Source: Paenibacillus sp. E222
Lineage (GTDB): Bacteria > Bacillota > Bacilli > Paenibacillales > Paenibacillaceae
Direction of reading: 5' to 3'
DNA: 64,000 bases
NCBI RefSeq assembly: GCF_013401555.1
Contig: NZ_CP058552.1
Span: forward strand, 1,922,001 to 1,986,000
Of the stretch, positions 56,701 to 64,000 are shown piece after piece; position 1 is the first letter of the stretch; each line of letters opens with the position of its first letter. The notes under the pieces are model-generated. The model ran no database searches and was not told the origin of the DNA. It was given only the letters and a program-made list of their open reading frames with translations. Both the position numbers and the translations under genes were made by a program.

Positions 56701-57532
56701 GGCTGGAGCCCAAAGAGTTTCGGAGATTACGGATGTATATCTGTCTGCATACAATGGCTATAGCGGCCAGCGGGCTGAACAACAGACGAAGAGTCAGTTA
56801 GCGCTTAGATTGCCTTCAACGACATCAGGAACAATAACAGGACTAGTATACATCGATCAGGGTACTTCATCTCTGGCTAACATTCCTCATACGTTCACTA
56901 ATGCAGCCGGGGCGGTTATGGTGACAGGTCAGCTGAGTGGAAACCAGACTGTCGTTGCAGCATCACATCCGGTTTCTTATCGCGATACGACTTCTCACTG
57001 GGCAAAGGATATCATTGGGGAGTTGTCCGCCAAATGGATTATTAATGGACAAAATGGGACACTTTATGTACCAGATCAGCAAATTTCACGTGCGGAATTC
57101 GCGACTTTGGTTGCAAAAGGGTTGGGGTTACCGGGTGATTATTCAAGTGCGCAGCAGTTCAAGGATGTACGCTACGGTGATATTTCGGGCGCTTATATTG
57201 GGGCAACGGCCAAAGCAGGCATTATTACTGGGAATACAGATGGTACCTTTAGACCGGATAGTCTCATTACCCGGGAACAGATGGCTATTATGATGGTGCG
57301 TGCATTGGAGTACGCAGGTCAGCCCACAGTCCTGAAGTCATCCGCAGCATCAACATTAGCTAAGTTTAAGGATAACAAAAAGATCCAATCCAAGGATTCT
57401 GTCGCCAAAGCGGTGCAGGAAGGTATTATTCAGGGGATGACGTCAAAGACATTTGAACCTCAGGGGAATGCATCTCGTGCACAAGCGGCGGTAATGTTGA
57501 AACGTGTTCTGGATAAGTTAGGATATTTGTAA
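53795..57532 (+). CDS. Large surface protein: Ig-like and SwmB-like repeats plus three C-terminal SLH repeats
   Basis: 1245-residue exported protein. GTG 53795 is chosen (AGGGGG about nine bases upstream); in-frame ATG 53741 lacks a site. Signal peptide up to N-T-A-Y-A. Three SbsA-type Ig-like modules come first (recognisable by P-x-x-G-A-x-x-V and L-T-V-T-F-N-K-E-L-D-P), then at least four repeats of the form A-K-M/V-x-x-x-x-I-R-L-T-Y-D-E-x-L ... V-x-I-A-Y-T-P-G, resembling SwmB repeats of motility-associated surface proteins. A Ser-rich linker and a globular segment follow, then three SLH repeats from about residue 1060 (Y-R-D-T-T-S-H-W-A-K-D-I; I-S-R-A-E-F-A-T-L-V-A-K-G-L; I-T-R-E-Q-M-A-I-M-M-V-R-A-L; S-R-A-Q-A-A-V-M-L-K-R-V-L). 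Anchored to pyruvylated polymer by inference. Confidence 0.88.
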   Translation: MSLKRIARRGMMGLLIVMLTAQGLLTTLVGKENTAYALDDLTTLGVTSTVPALGANYVNGAAPLEIEFDRPVQKTDGSTNGYISIKRLAGDMDVIDPIKVNGVDSTNIIITPDDVAVPGVGKKVVINHAPLPGGTYYVQIDANSFVYADGSNTAFPGLDKQWTFRTQGVGSSSIINKYPRNAATQVPPDSNLIMHFEKNVSAGSGSLLVYQGSLLHEEIPVTSDRITGIGTTTITVDPKKTWNNNSTYFIVFPEGFLRDEQGNDIEGLKGTDWGFNVGVISDPTALTVSTLSPANGATSASLTGELTVTFNKELDPNYRGNATLKKANGAIVASTTAINASDNKQLRIIPSSVLDSNTTYSIDIPGNIFRDKAGNIFAGLNGSRSWSFKTLSKDTTPPVLKSAKMYSNNTIRLTYDEWLSNIDPITSSYAVTVNGENRNVSTAYISGDSVYIVLDTGVAVGQVVRIAYTPGTGNRAVTDQSLNAAASFSARDVENTLDSVMSKPRDGNVYYSTISLYYPETVYVNSSDAVRQFSVTADGASVGINSISVNSSSLVTLNLSRSITDGEVVRVAYTPGSWPVKDSRGQALAGFSGFYIRNTIDTKAPVFQSAEVSGSKMWVRYNEPLNTLNKPLKSQYSVLVDGKAVFVNDIAIEDDLVTLTLASSVTNTQNVTLSYVPGALRLTDLNGNPAGYINLAPVTYTSGTGLIKSASVQGDTVTITFRNALQSQTALTTSQFNVQIGGSTAGIISAASSGTTVTLKLSNTVTTGQTGTVNYVPGAVPLRDQLNVLIEAFGPLTLQQNGGLTTNTGNTNSTLPSWLTVSDTSAFNKSMYVMSTDAAVSSSASSRNSRSTHQFNVDGSKLNQAFQYAGLSNNASRLVVFEVPSSESAAYVGFPIDTLAEIAARERFSSIGVRFGDRLWSVPLSDLNISAISQSLGTSVGSGGSSYLYVQLESVPITVSGTMDGMLASAGAQRVSEITDVYLSAYNGYSGQRAEQQTKSQLALRLPSTTSGTITGLVYIDQGTSSLANIPHTFTNAAGAVMVTGQLSGNQTVVAASHPVSYRDTTSHWAKDIIGELSAKWIINGQNGTLYVPDQQISRAEFATLVAKGLGLPGDYSSAQQFKDVRYGDISGAYIGATAKAGIITGNTDGTFRPDSLITREQMAIMMVRALEYAGQPTVLKSSAASTLAKFKDNKKIQSKDSVAKAVQEGIIQGMTSKTFEPQGNASRAQAAVMLKRVLDKLGYL

Positions 57533-57597
57533 AAAACGAGATATCTTATCATTCATTTTATTCAGGAATGGTCAGGATAATGATATGTAACAAGGTT

Positions 57598-57640
57598 GGA
57601 ACATCTCAAGAAAGATCATTTCTTGAGGTGTTCCTTTTTT
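57598..57640 (+). terminator. Intrinsic terminator after the 53795 SLH gene
   Basis: GGAACATCTCAAGAAA pairs with TTTCTTGAGGTGTTCC around GATCA, followed by six T residues; one of the strongest stems in the window. Confidence 0.93.
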
Positions 57641-57662
57641 CATTAGAAAGAGGAGTTCGATT

Positions 57663-57830
57663 ATGTTCGTGTACGAGAAAGATGGAACAACAATTATTGG
57701 TGAATTTATCATTTCAAAACCGTCACCGTAATTATTAGCTTCAACATTCCTAGATGTAGAAACTAACGTTGATTTGGTAACATCAATTGTTTCAACAGCC
57801 AGATTTACTTCAAATAGACTTCGGTTGTGC
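57663..57830 (+). pseudogene. Possible remnant of a small gene with in-frame stop
   Basis: ATG 57663 is preceded by AGAGGAG at seven bases and encodes 22 residues (M-F-V-Y-E-K-D-G-T-T-I-I-G-E-F) up to TAA at 57729. The same frame then stays open for 32 more codons (L-L-A-S-T-F-L-D-V-E-T-N-V) into the terminator stem. It may be a decayed gene, a genuine micro-ORF, or chance. Confidence 0.25.
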
Positions 57831-57861
57831 TAACTTAAGCTTAACTGAAGTCTATTTTTTT
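57812..57861 (+). terminator. Intrinsic terminator with long stem
   Basis: AATAGACTTCGGTT pairs with TAACTGAAGTCTATT (wobble included) around an unpaired centre, followed by TTTTT. Confidence 0.8.
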
Positions 57862-58059
57862 GACTGTAAAAACGTATAAAAGAAAAATAGAATGTCGCAT
57901 AACCCAATAAATACCTGAATTCAGGCTCGGGGCGTAACTTTTTCCACAAAAAGTAGTCTATTAATAGAAGAGTATACTAGAAATCTCGCTATCTGCTGCC
58001 ACGTGGCAGAGATCGTGATATCTAAGATTGATATACAAGATGGGAGAGACGTTTCAAAC

Positions 58060-60783
58060 ATGCTGGGGAAACAAGGGAAACGGCTGAACGACGTTAAGGG
58101 TAGCAAGGCGAAGAAATGGGCGATTGTGACGCTGGCAGGCGTGATCTGGATTGCACCGGTTCTGGGAGCAGGACAACAGGTGTGGTCGGGAAGTACATGG
58201 CAGTCGGTGGCTGCAGCGGCCTCTACAACAACAAGCAAATTGAGTGAAGAAATTCTGACTTCGGGTGCGAAGTTAATGAAATACAATTATACAACAACAC
58301 GTTCCGGCTCGAAGGTGAACGTACTGGCTGACGTCATTCAAGTGGATTTGCAAAATCCCTATGTGAAGCTGGATGTCATGACAGGCAAAGGTGGCAATCT
58401 GAATAGTAAACAAAGCACGGGTGGCATGGCTAAGGAAAATGGTGCAGTAGCCGCCGTGAACGGCGATTATTTCAATGTATCCGGGGAACTTGCTCCAATC
58501 GGTGGACAGGTCTCGGATGGGGTCCTCGTATCTACTCCATCAGAACTGTCAGGGATGTATGCCCTCACCGTAACCAAAGACGGCAAGCCGATGATTGATG
58601 AATATTCATTCGATGGCACCGTGAAGGCAGATGATGGTTCAACGTTTGCTTTGCGTGGGATAAATAAAGAGGACTACACGGTCGAATCGAGCTCGGTGAA
58701 GTACAGTCATGCCAATTCGATGTATATTTATACACCGGCTTGGACGTCAACGAAGCGGCCGAATGATCCTTCCACAACACCAACCGAGGTCCTTGTGCAG
58801 AACGGTGTGATCACGCAGATTTCGGATAAAAAGGCGTTAAACATGACGGTGCCGGCGGATGGGTACATTTTGCGTGCGCACGGAACGGCAGCGACATGGA
58901 TTATGACTCACCTGGCGGTAGGCCAGACGCTGAATGCGGATTACAAGTTGAAAGCCAAAACGACGGGGGAGACTGTTGATCCAAGCAACCTGCAGATGAT
59001 GATCGGTGGCCATACCATTCTGGTGAATGGTGGCAAGGCGGCAACTTTTTCCCGCGATATTGCTGCTTCCGGCATTGGTGGCATTCGTGCGAGAACAGCA
59101 GTCGGCTACTCTCAAGATGGTCGGTATGTCTACATTATTGCAGCGGAGAAAAACAGTAACAGCAGTGGTTTGTCGCTGACTGAACTGCAATCCTTCATGA
59201 CCAGCATTGGTGTATGGAAAGGCATGAATCTGGACGGAGGCGGCTCCACAACGATGGTAACTCGTCCGCTTGGTGAGGAGACAGCAGGGCTTACGTTCAA
59301 CACGGAGTATGGTACAGAGCAGCGTCAGGTCGTAAACACGCTGGGCGTGTTCTCTACGGCTCCGGAAGGTAAGCTGAAGGGCTTTGCCGTGAGTGGCAGC
59401 CAAACGTTGCTGGTCGGACAAGAGGGCAAGTATACAGCCAAAGGATATGACACCTACTATAACCCGATTGCCACAGGCGATATCAAGATGACCTGGAAAT
59501 CGAGCAACAACGGCATCGTGAGTGTAAGCAATGGAACGATCAAAGGTGTGAAACCAGGTACAGCGACGTTGACTGCAACAAGTAATGGTGCTTCATCTTC
59601 CATTAAAGTTACCGTGCTGGGCGGAAATGAACTGGCTTCCCTGACAGCAGGGTCTGGCTTGGGATCGCTCCAAGCGGGCACAACGATTTCCATACCGGTA
59701 ACGGCGAAGACCAAAGACGGACAAAGTGTGACAGTTCCGGCGGACTCGCTGACTTGGGAATTTATTGGCTTCAAAGGTAAAGTGGTTGCAGACCAATTAA
59801 CCGTATCCTCTGTGAACTCTGGTGCTCAAGTTGGCTATGCGATCGGTCGTTATGACGGCTACAGCACGGTGGTTGTGCTCTCTGCTGCGGGAAGTGAAAC
59901 GATATGGGAGAACTTCGAGAATGTAAGCTACCCGATCAACTTCACGACCAACGCATCAGGTGTAACTGGATCGGCATCCGTGACAGCGGGAACAGGTGAA
60001 AAAGCCGGTTCCAAGGTGCTGCAGCTGAGCTATGATATGACCGCAGGAATAGGTAAAATGTATGCATATGCCCAATTGAACGGTTCCACTGGCAAAGAGG
60101 TATCTGCAACAGCGACATCCATGTCGATGGATGTTATGGGAGATAAGAGTCTGAACTGGCTGCGTGCCGAATTTACCGATGCCAATGGCAAAACGGTATA
60201 TGCCGATCTCGCTAAAGCGATTGATTGGGATGGTTGGAAAAAGCTGAATGTGGACCTAAATGGGCTGAACATGGCTTATCCGGCGAAGCTGAAACGTGTT
60301 TATGTGGTGAATGTGGAAGAAGGTCAGGATGAGCGTGCGAAGACAGGCACGGTTGCTTTTGACAACATTGCTTTCACCATGCCATCCAAATCCAGTGAAG
60401 TGGGCTTGCCTACAGGAACTGCTTCGCTCGTGCTTGGACAGAAATCCATGACCGTAAACGGAACGAAAAAGGCAATCGATGCTGCGCCAGTACTGAAAAA
60501 TGGTACAACATATGTTCCAATCAAGCATGTATTGGATGCTTTTGGCGGACAGGCGAGCTGGGATAGCAAAAACCAACGGATTACGGTTGTACGTGGCGGC
60601 AAGCTGATTGATCTGGTGGTAGGCCAGAAAGAATTCATTATCAATGGCAAAAGACAAAGTGCAACAGTAGCACCTTACGTATCTGGTGGTAGGACTTTAG
60701 TCCCGCTCAGACTCGTTTCGGAGCAGCTTGGACTGACTGTAAAATGGGAACAGAACACGAAGACCGTTACCATCTCATCGTGA
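58060..60783 (+). CDS. Exported phosphodiester glycosidase (NAGPA-like) with Big2 and copper-amine-oxidase-like domains
   Basis: 907 residues from ATG 58060 (GGGAGAG upstream at a wide spacing; an in-frame GTG at 58003 is possible). One membrane or signal segment (W-A-I-V-T-L-A-G-V-I-W-I-A-P-V-L-G-A-G). The NAGPA domain (about residues 60-430) has A-V-N-G-D-Y-F, G-R-Y-V-Y-I-I-A-A-E and G-M-N-L-D-G-G-G-S-T-T-M-V, typical of enzymes uncovering sugar phosphodiesters. A Big2-type Ig module follows (W-K-S-S-N-N-G-I-V-S-V-S-N-G-T-I-K-G), then a beta-rich binding-like region, and two copper-amine-oxidase N-terminal-like repeats at the end (Y-V-P-I-K-H-V-L-D-A-F-G; L-V-P-L-R-L-V-S-E-Q-L-G). The wall polymer is a plausible substrate, but this is inference. 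degS follows after 47 bases without a terminator. Confidence 0.87.
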   Translation: MLGKQGKRLNDVKGSKAKKWAIVTLAGVIWIAPVLGAGQQVWSGSTWQSVAAAASTTTSKLSEEILTSGAKLMKYNYTTTRSGSKVNVLADVIQVDLQNPYVKLDVMTGKGGNLNSKQSTGGMAKENGAVAAVNGDYFNVSGELAPIGGQVSDGVLVSTPSELSGMYALTVTKDGKPMIDEYSFDGTVKADDGSTFALRGINKEDYTVESSSVKYSHANSMYIYTPAWTSTKRPNDPSTTPTEVLVQNGVITQISDKKALNMTVPADGYILRAHGTAATWIMTHLAVGQTLNADYKLKAKTTGETVDPSNLQMMIGGHTILVNGGKAATFSRDIAASGIGGIRARTAVGYSQDGRYVYIIAAEKNSNSSGLSLTELQSFMTSIGVWKGMNLDGGGSTTMVTRPLGEETAGLTFNTEYGTEQRQVVNTLGVFSTAPEGKLKGFAVSGSQTLLVGQEGKYTAKGYDTYYNPIATGDIKMTWKSSNNGIVSVSNGTIKGVKPGTATLTATSNGASSSIKVTVLGGNELASLTAGSGLGSLQAGTTISIPVTAKTKDGQSVTVPADSLTWEFIGFKGKVVADQLTVSSVNSGAQVGYAIGRYDGYSTVVVLSAAGSETIWENFENVSYPINFTTNASGVTGSASVTAGTGEKAGSKVLQLSYDMTAGIGKMYAYAQLNGSTGKEVSATATSMSMDVMGDKSLNWLRAEFTDANGKTVYADLAKAIDWDGWKKLNVDLNGLNMAYPAKLKRVYVVNVEEGQDERAKTGTVAFDNIAFTMPSKSSEVGLPTGTASLVLGQKSMTVNGTKKAIDAAPVLKNGTTYVPIKHVLDAFGGQASWDSKNQRITVVRGGKLIDLVVGQKEFIINGKRQSATVAPYVSGGRTLVPLRLVSEQLGLTVKWEQNTKTVTISS

Positions 60784-60830
60784 TATGGTATGATATATAC
60801 CGGAAACGATAGAAATGGAGTCGAACAAAC

Positions 60831-61991
60831 GTGGATTTACAAGCCGATGCCATAGACCGCGTCATAAAAAACGCCATACAAGTCATGGAAAACAGTAAAT
60901 ATCAAATGTTTGAGATTATGGACTCGACTCGCAATGAGCTGAAAACGCTGAACGAGGAGTTGAAGTCGGTTCTGAAGGAGACGGCGGAAACGATCGAGAA
61001 AGTAGATCAATTGGAGCTCAACTACCGCCGCTCCCGGATCCGGCTAACTGAGGTTAGCCGTGACTTCGTCCGTTATTCCGAGCATGATATCAAGCAGGCG
61101 TATGAGAAAGCGACGCAGTTACAGCTGGATCTGATGATTTACCGTGAGAAGGAAATGTATCTGAAAGCCCGTCGGGATGATCTGCAGAAGCGTGCCAAAA
61201 ATGTGGAAGCTTCCGTGGAGCGCGCCGAGACGATCGGTTCCCAGATGGGGGTTGTACTGGAGTATCTGTCGGGTGAGCTGGGTCAAGTGACCCGCATCAT
61301 TGAATCCGCCAAAAATCGACAAATGATTGGTTTGAAAATAATTTTGGCCCAGGAAGAAGAGCGGAAACGTATTGCCCGTGAGATCCATGACGGACCTGCG
61401 CAGATGCTCGCAAATCTAGTACTTAGGACGGAAATTGTAGAAAGAATGCTCATAAAGCAGGATTTTAAGATGGTCCAGGCCGAAATAGTAGATTTGAAAG
61501 GCCAGGTTCGTTCGAGTCTTGGAGAAATGAGAAAAGTTATTTTCAATTTGCGTCCTATGGCACTGGATGACCTGGGATTGATTCCAACGCTTCGGAAGTA
61601 CGTGCAGGATTTTGAAGAAAAAACAAAAATCCGCTCGCTTTTTGAAACGAGAGGCAAGGAACACCGTTTATCTTCGGCAATGGAGGCTGCGATCTACCGC
61701 CTCGTGCAGGAAGGTCTGTCCAATGCTGCAAAGCATGCTTATCCCACTTATGTTGTAGTGGAAATTACATACCAGGCTCAGCTCGTTAAGATTGTCGTGC
61801 AGGACAATGGGCTTGGGTTCAAACCGGAGCTTCTTGCGAAGAAGAGCAAGGATCATACCCACTTCGGTCTGATTGGGATGAGAGAGCGGGTTGAACTGTT
61901 AGAAGGAAGAATAGAGATTGAATCCGCGGAAAATCAAGGAACCAAAATAGTGATTCATATCCCGACAAACGTGGATAAGGGAAAGGAGTAG
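60831..61991 (+). CDS. degS: Sensor histidine kinase DegS
   Basis: Cytoplasmic kinase of the DegS-DegU system controlling exoenzymes, motility and competence. 386 residues, no membrane helices. The N-terminal two-thirds is a long coiled-coil sensor region; then the HisKA_3 box E-E-R-K-R-I-A-R-E-I-H-D-G-P-A-Q with His186, and the ATPase domain N-A-A-K-H-A, D-N-G-L-G-F and G-L-I-G-M-R-E-R. Start GTG 60831 with TGGAG about ten bases upstream. It ends four bases before degU. The nearby surface and secreted enzyme genes are plausible targets, but no DegU site was identified. Confidence 0.95.
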   Translation: MDLQADAIDRVIKNAIQVMENSKYQMFEIMDSTRNELKTLNEELKSVLKETAETIEKVDQLELNYRRSRIRLTEVSRDFVRYSEHDIKQAYEKATQLQLDLMIYREKEMYLKARRDDLQKRAKNVEASVERAETIGSQMGVVLEYLSGELGQVTRIIESAKNRQMIGLKIILAQEEERKRIAREIHDGPAQMLANLVLRTEIVERMLIKQDFKMVQAEIVDLKGQVRSSLGEMRKVIFNLRPMALDDLGLIPTLRKYVQDFEEKTKIRSLFETRGKEHRLSSAMEAAIYRLVQEGLSNAAKHAYPTYVVVEITYQAQLVKIVVQDNGLGFKPELLAKKSKDHTHFGLIGMRERVELLEGRIEIESAENQGTKIVIHIPTNVDKGKE

Positions 61992-61995
61992 CAGG

Positions 61996-62718
61996 ATGGA
62001 AAACCGTGATACTGGCAAGGCATCAATTAAAGTTCTTTTGGCTGATGATCATCAGCTGTTCCGTGAAGGTCTGAAACGCATTTTAAATATGGAGGACGAC
62101 ATTGAGGTCATCGGCGAATGCGGCGATGGGATTCAAGTGCTCGAATTCTGTAATCAGGATAAACCGGACATCGTATTAATGGACATCAACATGCCGGTGG
62201 AAAACGGGGTTGAAGCGACGGAGAAATTGCGTGAGCTGTTCCCAGATGTCAAAGTGATTATCTTGTCTATTCATGATGATGAGAGTTATGTGTTCGAAAC
62301 GCTCCGTAAAGGTGCTAACGGATACCTGCTGAAAGACATGGAGGCCGAGTCCCTGATCAATGCGATTCGTTCCGTTCATGAAGGGCATGCATTCATCCAC
62401 CCTAAAGTAACTGGCAAACTGATCATGCAGTTGCGTCGGATGACGTACCTTAATGAGACAGGGGCAATGAGCGAAGGAGCTTCGAAGGAAGCAGGCGTTA
62501 AATTTGTCGCTGGCGACAATAATCCGCTTACTCGTCGTGAGGCTGAAGTTTTGCGTCTGATGGCTGAAGGTAAGAGCAATAAAATGATTGGTGAGTTCCT
62601 GTTCATCAGTGAGAAAACAGTAAAAAACCATGTCAGCAGTATTCTGCAGAAGATGGAAGTGGACGATCGTACGCAAGCGGTTATCAACTCGATCAAATAT
62701 GGTTGGGTTACCCTTTAA
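61996..62718 (+). CDS. degU: Response regulator DegU
   Basis: NarL/LuxR-type regulator, 240 residues. The receiver domain starts V-L-L-A-D-D-H-Q-L-F-R-E-G-L, with phospho-acceptor Asp63 in I-V-L-M-D-I-N-M-P and the conserved K in L-L-K-D. The LuxR-type DNA-binding domain is at about residues 176-236 (L-T-R-R-E-A-E-V-L-R-L-M-A-E-G-K-S-N; I-S-E-K-T-V-K-N-H-V-S-S-I-L). AAAGGAG lies nine bases before the ATG. Co-transcribed with degS. Confidence 0.97.
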   Translation: MENRDTGKASIKVLLADDHQLFREGLKRILNMEDDIEVIGECGDGIQVLEFCNQDKPDIVLMDINMPVENGVEATEKLRELFPDVKVIILSIHDDESYVFETLRKGANGYLLKDMEAESLINAIRSVHEGHAFIHPKVTGKLIMQLRRMTYLNETGAMSEGASKEAGVKFVAGDNNPLTRREAEVLRLMAEGKSNKMIGEFLFISEKTVKNHVSSILQKMEVDDRTQAVINSIKYGWVTL

Positions 62719-63044
62719 TATACGATTGTATTTAGATGTAATTTGGATGTAGCAATTATAGGATTCTGTTTACTCGCGCCCATTCCATAATATTGGACTG
62801 GTTAGCGGGTTAATGGACTTTATTACTGCAAATGAGCAAAGTGTGAAGTTAGGAGAACTTATGTGCAAGCTTCGGCATGAATGAGTGAACGACCTGGCCT
62901 GTCTTCTTCGTCCGGTGTCGATCAGAATGGAATATGCGCGTATGGGATTTGCAAGTGTAACCCTTCGGGGAATGCGGCATATACTGCTGTATACAGGGAT
63001 GTTCGCCATGGGTGAGCATGACCTTCCGAGGAGGTGCAGTTGCC
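62719..63044. other. Intergenic region after degU
   Basis: Contains a seven-codon ORF with AGGAG (ATG near 62861) and an open frame at 62885-63142 that overlaps the next gene and lacks a family resemblance; neither is called. No terminator for degSU was found. Confidence 0.4.
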
Positions 63045-63425
63045 ATGGTTGCTCATCTGACTATGATTCTGCTCATATACTTCCTGGCGGCAATGGCCGT
63101 TCATGCCATGCACCAGCGCCATCTTTCCCGTCCAGACCCTGAAGGCTACGAGCAGATTATGCTCATTCCTTCCAATCAGGAGCAGCGGATTGAAGGCATT
63201 GTAAGAGCGCTTTGCCGGGAATTATTTTACCGTGGAAAGAGCTTCACGTTGACGGTTGTCGCTGATCGCACGGAAGCCGAAACGGTTCGTATTATTGAAA
63301 AGCTTATGCTTAGGCAAGGAATGGAGTTATCCTACTTGTCTGCTGTCCCTACTGATATGGAACAGGGGAATCAGACCGGGAATCGTTCTATTCGCCTTAT
63401 CGATTTGCGTGAGCCAAAGCAGTAG
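63045..63425 (+). CDS. Small membrane-anchored protein of unknown function
   Basis: 126 residues from ATG 63045, with GGAGGT nine bases upstream (an in-frame start at 63012 precedes the ribosome site). One N-terminal hydrophobic helix (M-I-L-L-I-Y-F-L-A-A-M-A-V-H-A-M), then a hydrophilic alpha/beta domain with E-Q-I-M-L-I-P-S-N-Q-E-Q-R-I-E-G-I-V-R-A-L and T-L-T-V-V-A-D-R-T-E-A-E-T. It appears to be a real gene by codon use and ribosome site. I do not recognise the family. The position behind degU could mean linked expression. Confidence 0.68.
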   Translation: MVAHLTMILLIYFLAAMAVHAMHQRHLSRPDPEGYEQIMLIPSNQEQRIEGIVRALCRELFYRGKSFTLTVVADRTEAETVRIIEKLMLRQGMELSYLSAVPTDMEQGNQTGNRSIRLIDLREPKQ

Positions 63426-63570
63426 ATGCTTTTTTTTGCAACAGTTGGGCTCATTCATCGTGCAAGCTGCTGAGACAGACTGGCTAAAGCGTGTCATCAG
63501 TCAGAATGCACTTTCAATGAAGTCATGCCGGCTTGCTCAAATAAGCGTGAATTTCATCATGTTTGAGGTT

Positions 63571-63604
63571 AAAGATTACAGCGTATGCTGTAGTCTTTTT
63601 TTGT
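63571..63604 (+). terminator. Intrinsic terminator after the 63045 gene
   Basis: AAAGATTACAGC pairs with GCTGTAGTCTTT (one wobble) around GTAT, followed by four or more T residues. Confidence 0.85.
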
Positions 63605-63693
63605 CATTGTAGCCAAGCTTGCTGTTAAATTAAATATGGGTTTTTATGCAATCTATGGTTATTGTCCCTGTTAGAGTTGTGTAGGGAGCGTTG

Positions 63694-63807
63694 CATGAAC
63701 CTTTTTGAAATCAGAACTCTTAAGTTAAAAGTATAGACGATGCAGATTGGAAAAAGTTTCGCATGATCAAAGAAAGATTATCGGTACTCATTGAATGGGT
63801 AAAATGA
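63694..63807 (+). pseudogene. Possible frameshifted small ORF
   Basis: ATG 63694 (GGGAG upstream) gives M-N-L-F-E-I-R-T-L-K-L-K-V then stop. In the next frame, from the AAAA run near 63727, the sequence reads S-I-D-D-A-D-W-K-K-F-R-M-I-K-E-R-L-S-V to TGA at 63805. One base change in the A run would join them into about 37 residues. Could be chance. Confidence 0.22.
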
Positions 63808-63908
63808 TCGTAACAATTACTTTTGGAAACTAAACGACTTGTGGGACGACTCCACAATTGATATAGTGATAATACAAATGGATATTGGATTTATGAGATA
63901 TGGACATG

Positions 63909-63951
63909 AAGCACATGCTCCGACGAATAGTCGGTTGGCATGTGCTTTTTT
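63909..63951 (+). terminator. Intrinsic terminator with long stem
   Basis: AAGCACATGC...CCGAC pairs with GTCGG...GCATGTGCTT around GAATA, followed by TTTT. It follows the possible small ORF at 63694, hinting at a short transcript there. Confidence 0.85.
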
Positions 63952-63987
63952 GCGTTTCGGGACATGGAGAATGAGGGAGGAGAGCAG

Positions 63988-64000
63988 ATGAAGGTTGGGT
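63988..64000 (+). CDS. Start of a gene leaving the window
   Basis: ATG at 63988 preceded by GGGAGGAG with proper spacing; only four codons are visible (M-K-V-G). The identity cannot be read. From gene order in related genomes, a comF-type competence gene after degU would not surprise, but that is inference only. Confidence 0.5.

Larger units (their letters stand above)
57533..58059. other. Intergenic region upstream of the phosphodiester glycosidase gene
   Basis: Contains the terminator above, a possible gene remnant (57663-57830) and a second terminator (57812-57861). The 200 bases before 58060 hold no gene and no convincing promoter. Confidence 0.5.
63426..63987. other. Intergenic region at the right end
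   Basis: Holds two terminators and, between them, a pair of tiny overlapping frames (63694-63807) that a one-base shift would join. Otherwise AT-rich without recognisable genes. Confidence 0.45.

Noticed and set aside
62885..63142. An 85-codon ORF before the small membrane protein gene
   Set aside because: It overlaps the better-supported gene at 63045 in another frame and has no recognisable features.

Overview
The window reads as the chromosome of a mesophilic, spore-forming, motile Gram-positive of the Paenibacillus type. Support comes from several sporulation genes (spoIIR, spoIID, spoIIQ, spoIIID, an alpha/beta-type SASP), a gene order close to the Bacillus subtilis ywl-glyA-upp-atp-murA-spoIID-spoIIQ-spoIIID-mbl-flhO-flhP-fabZ block, degS-degU, CcpA-type cre sites, and above all a large complement of SLH-domain surface proteins together with CsaB. 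Every gene called here lies on the + strand. No rRNA, tRNA, CRISPR array, transposase or prophage gene was seen.

Layout. 1-1198: 3' part of a SEDS (RodA/FtsW) glycosyltransferase. 1593-3378: secreted GH18 chitinase behind two cre sites. 3586-8132: spoIIR (sigma-F promoter), Sua5-type threonylcarbamoyl-AMP synthase, mntP, ywlE-type arginine phosphatase, then a ZTP riboswitch with terminator controlling ywlG-glyA. 10023-11848: upp and UDP-GlcNAc 2-epimerase. 12035-19548: complete F1Fo ATP synthase operon (atpZ-like, I, B, E, F, H, A, G, D, C) with unusual structured spacers after atpE and between atpA and atpG. 20153-30434: DUF1146 protein, murA, spoIID, spoIIQ, spoIIID, mbl, flhO, flhP, an EpuA-like membrane peptide and fabZ. 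30492-37863: phosphohexomutase, then DUF5693 protein-csaB-tagA and tagO. 38026-51709: a surface-protein island (SLH protein, small coiled-coil protein, S-layer-like protein, a chimeric triplicated-repeat protein, two exported proteins). 51858-60783: SASP, metK, another SLH protein with Ig-like and SwmB-like repeats, and a phosphodiester glycosidase protein. 60831-62718: degS-degU, followed by a small membrane protein and the start of a gene leaving the window.

How it fits together. Much of the window concerns the cell envelope: SEDS polymerase, MurA and Mbl for peptidoglycan and shape; epimerase (ManNAc donor), TagO, TagA and CsaB for a pyruvylated secondary cell-wall polymer; and three SLH proteins that would bind that polymer. 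A second theme is forespore/mother-cell development, where sigma-F-like promoters sit before spoIIR and spoIIQ and a sigma-E-like promoter before spoIIID.

The least expected features are: a family of five roughly 150-bp interspersed imperfect palindromes, each just upstream of a gene and with arms that covary between copies; an apparently chimeric surface-protein gene made from the 5' end of its neighbour and a triplicated S-layer module; a tandem hairpin array between atpA and atpG; and a G-rich, mutually exclusive hairpin/Shine-Dalgarno region before flhP. All calls come from reading the sequence; no database search was run.
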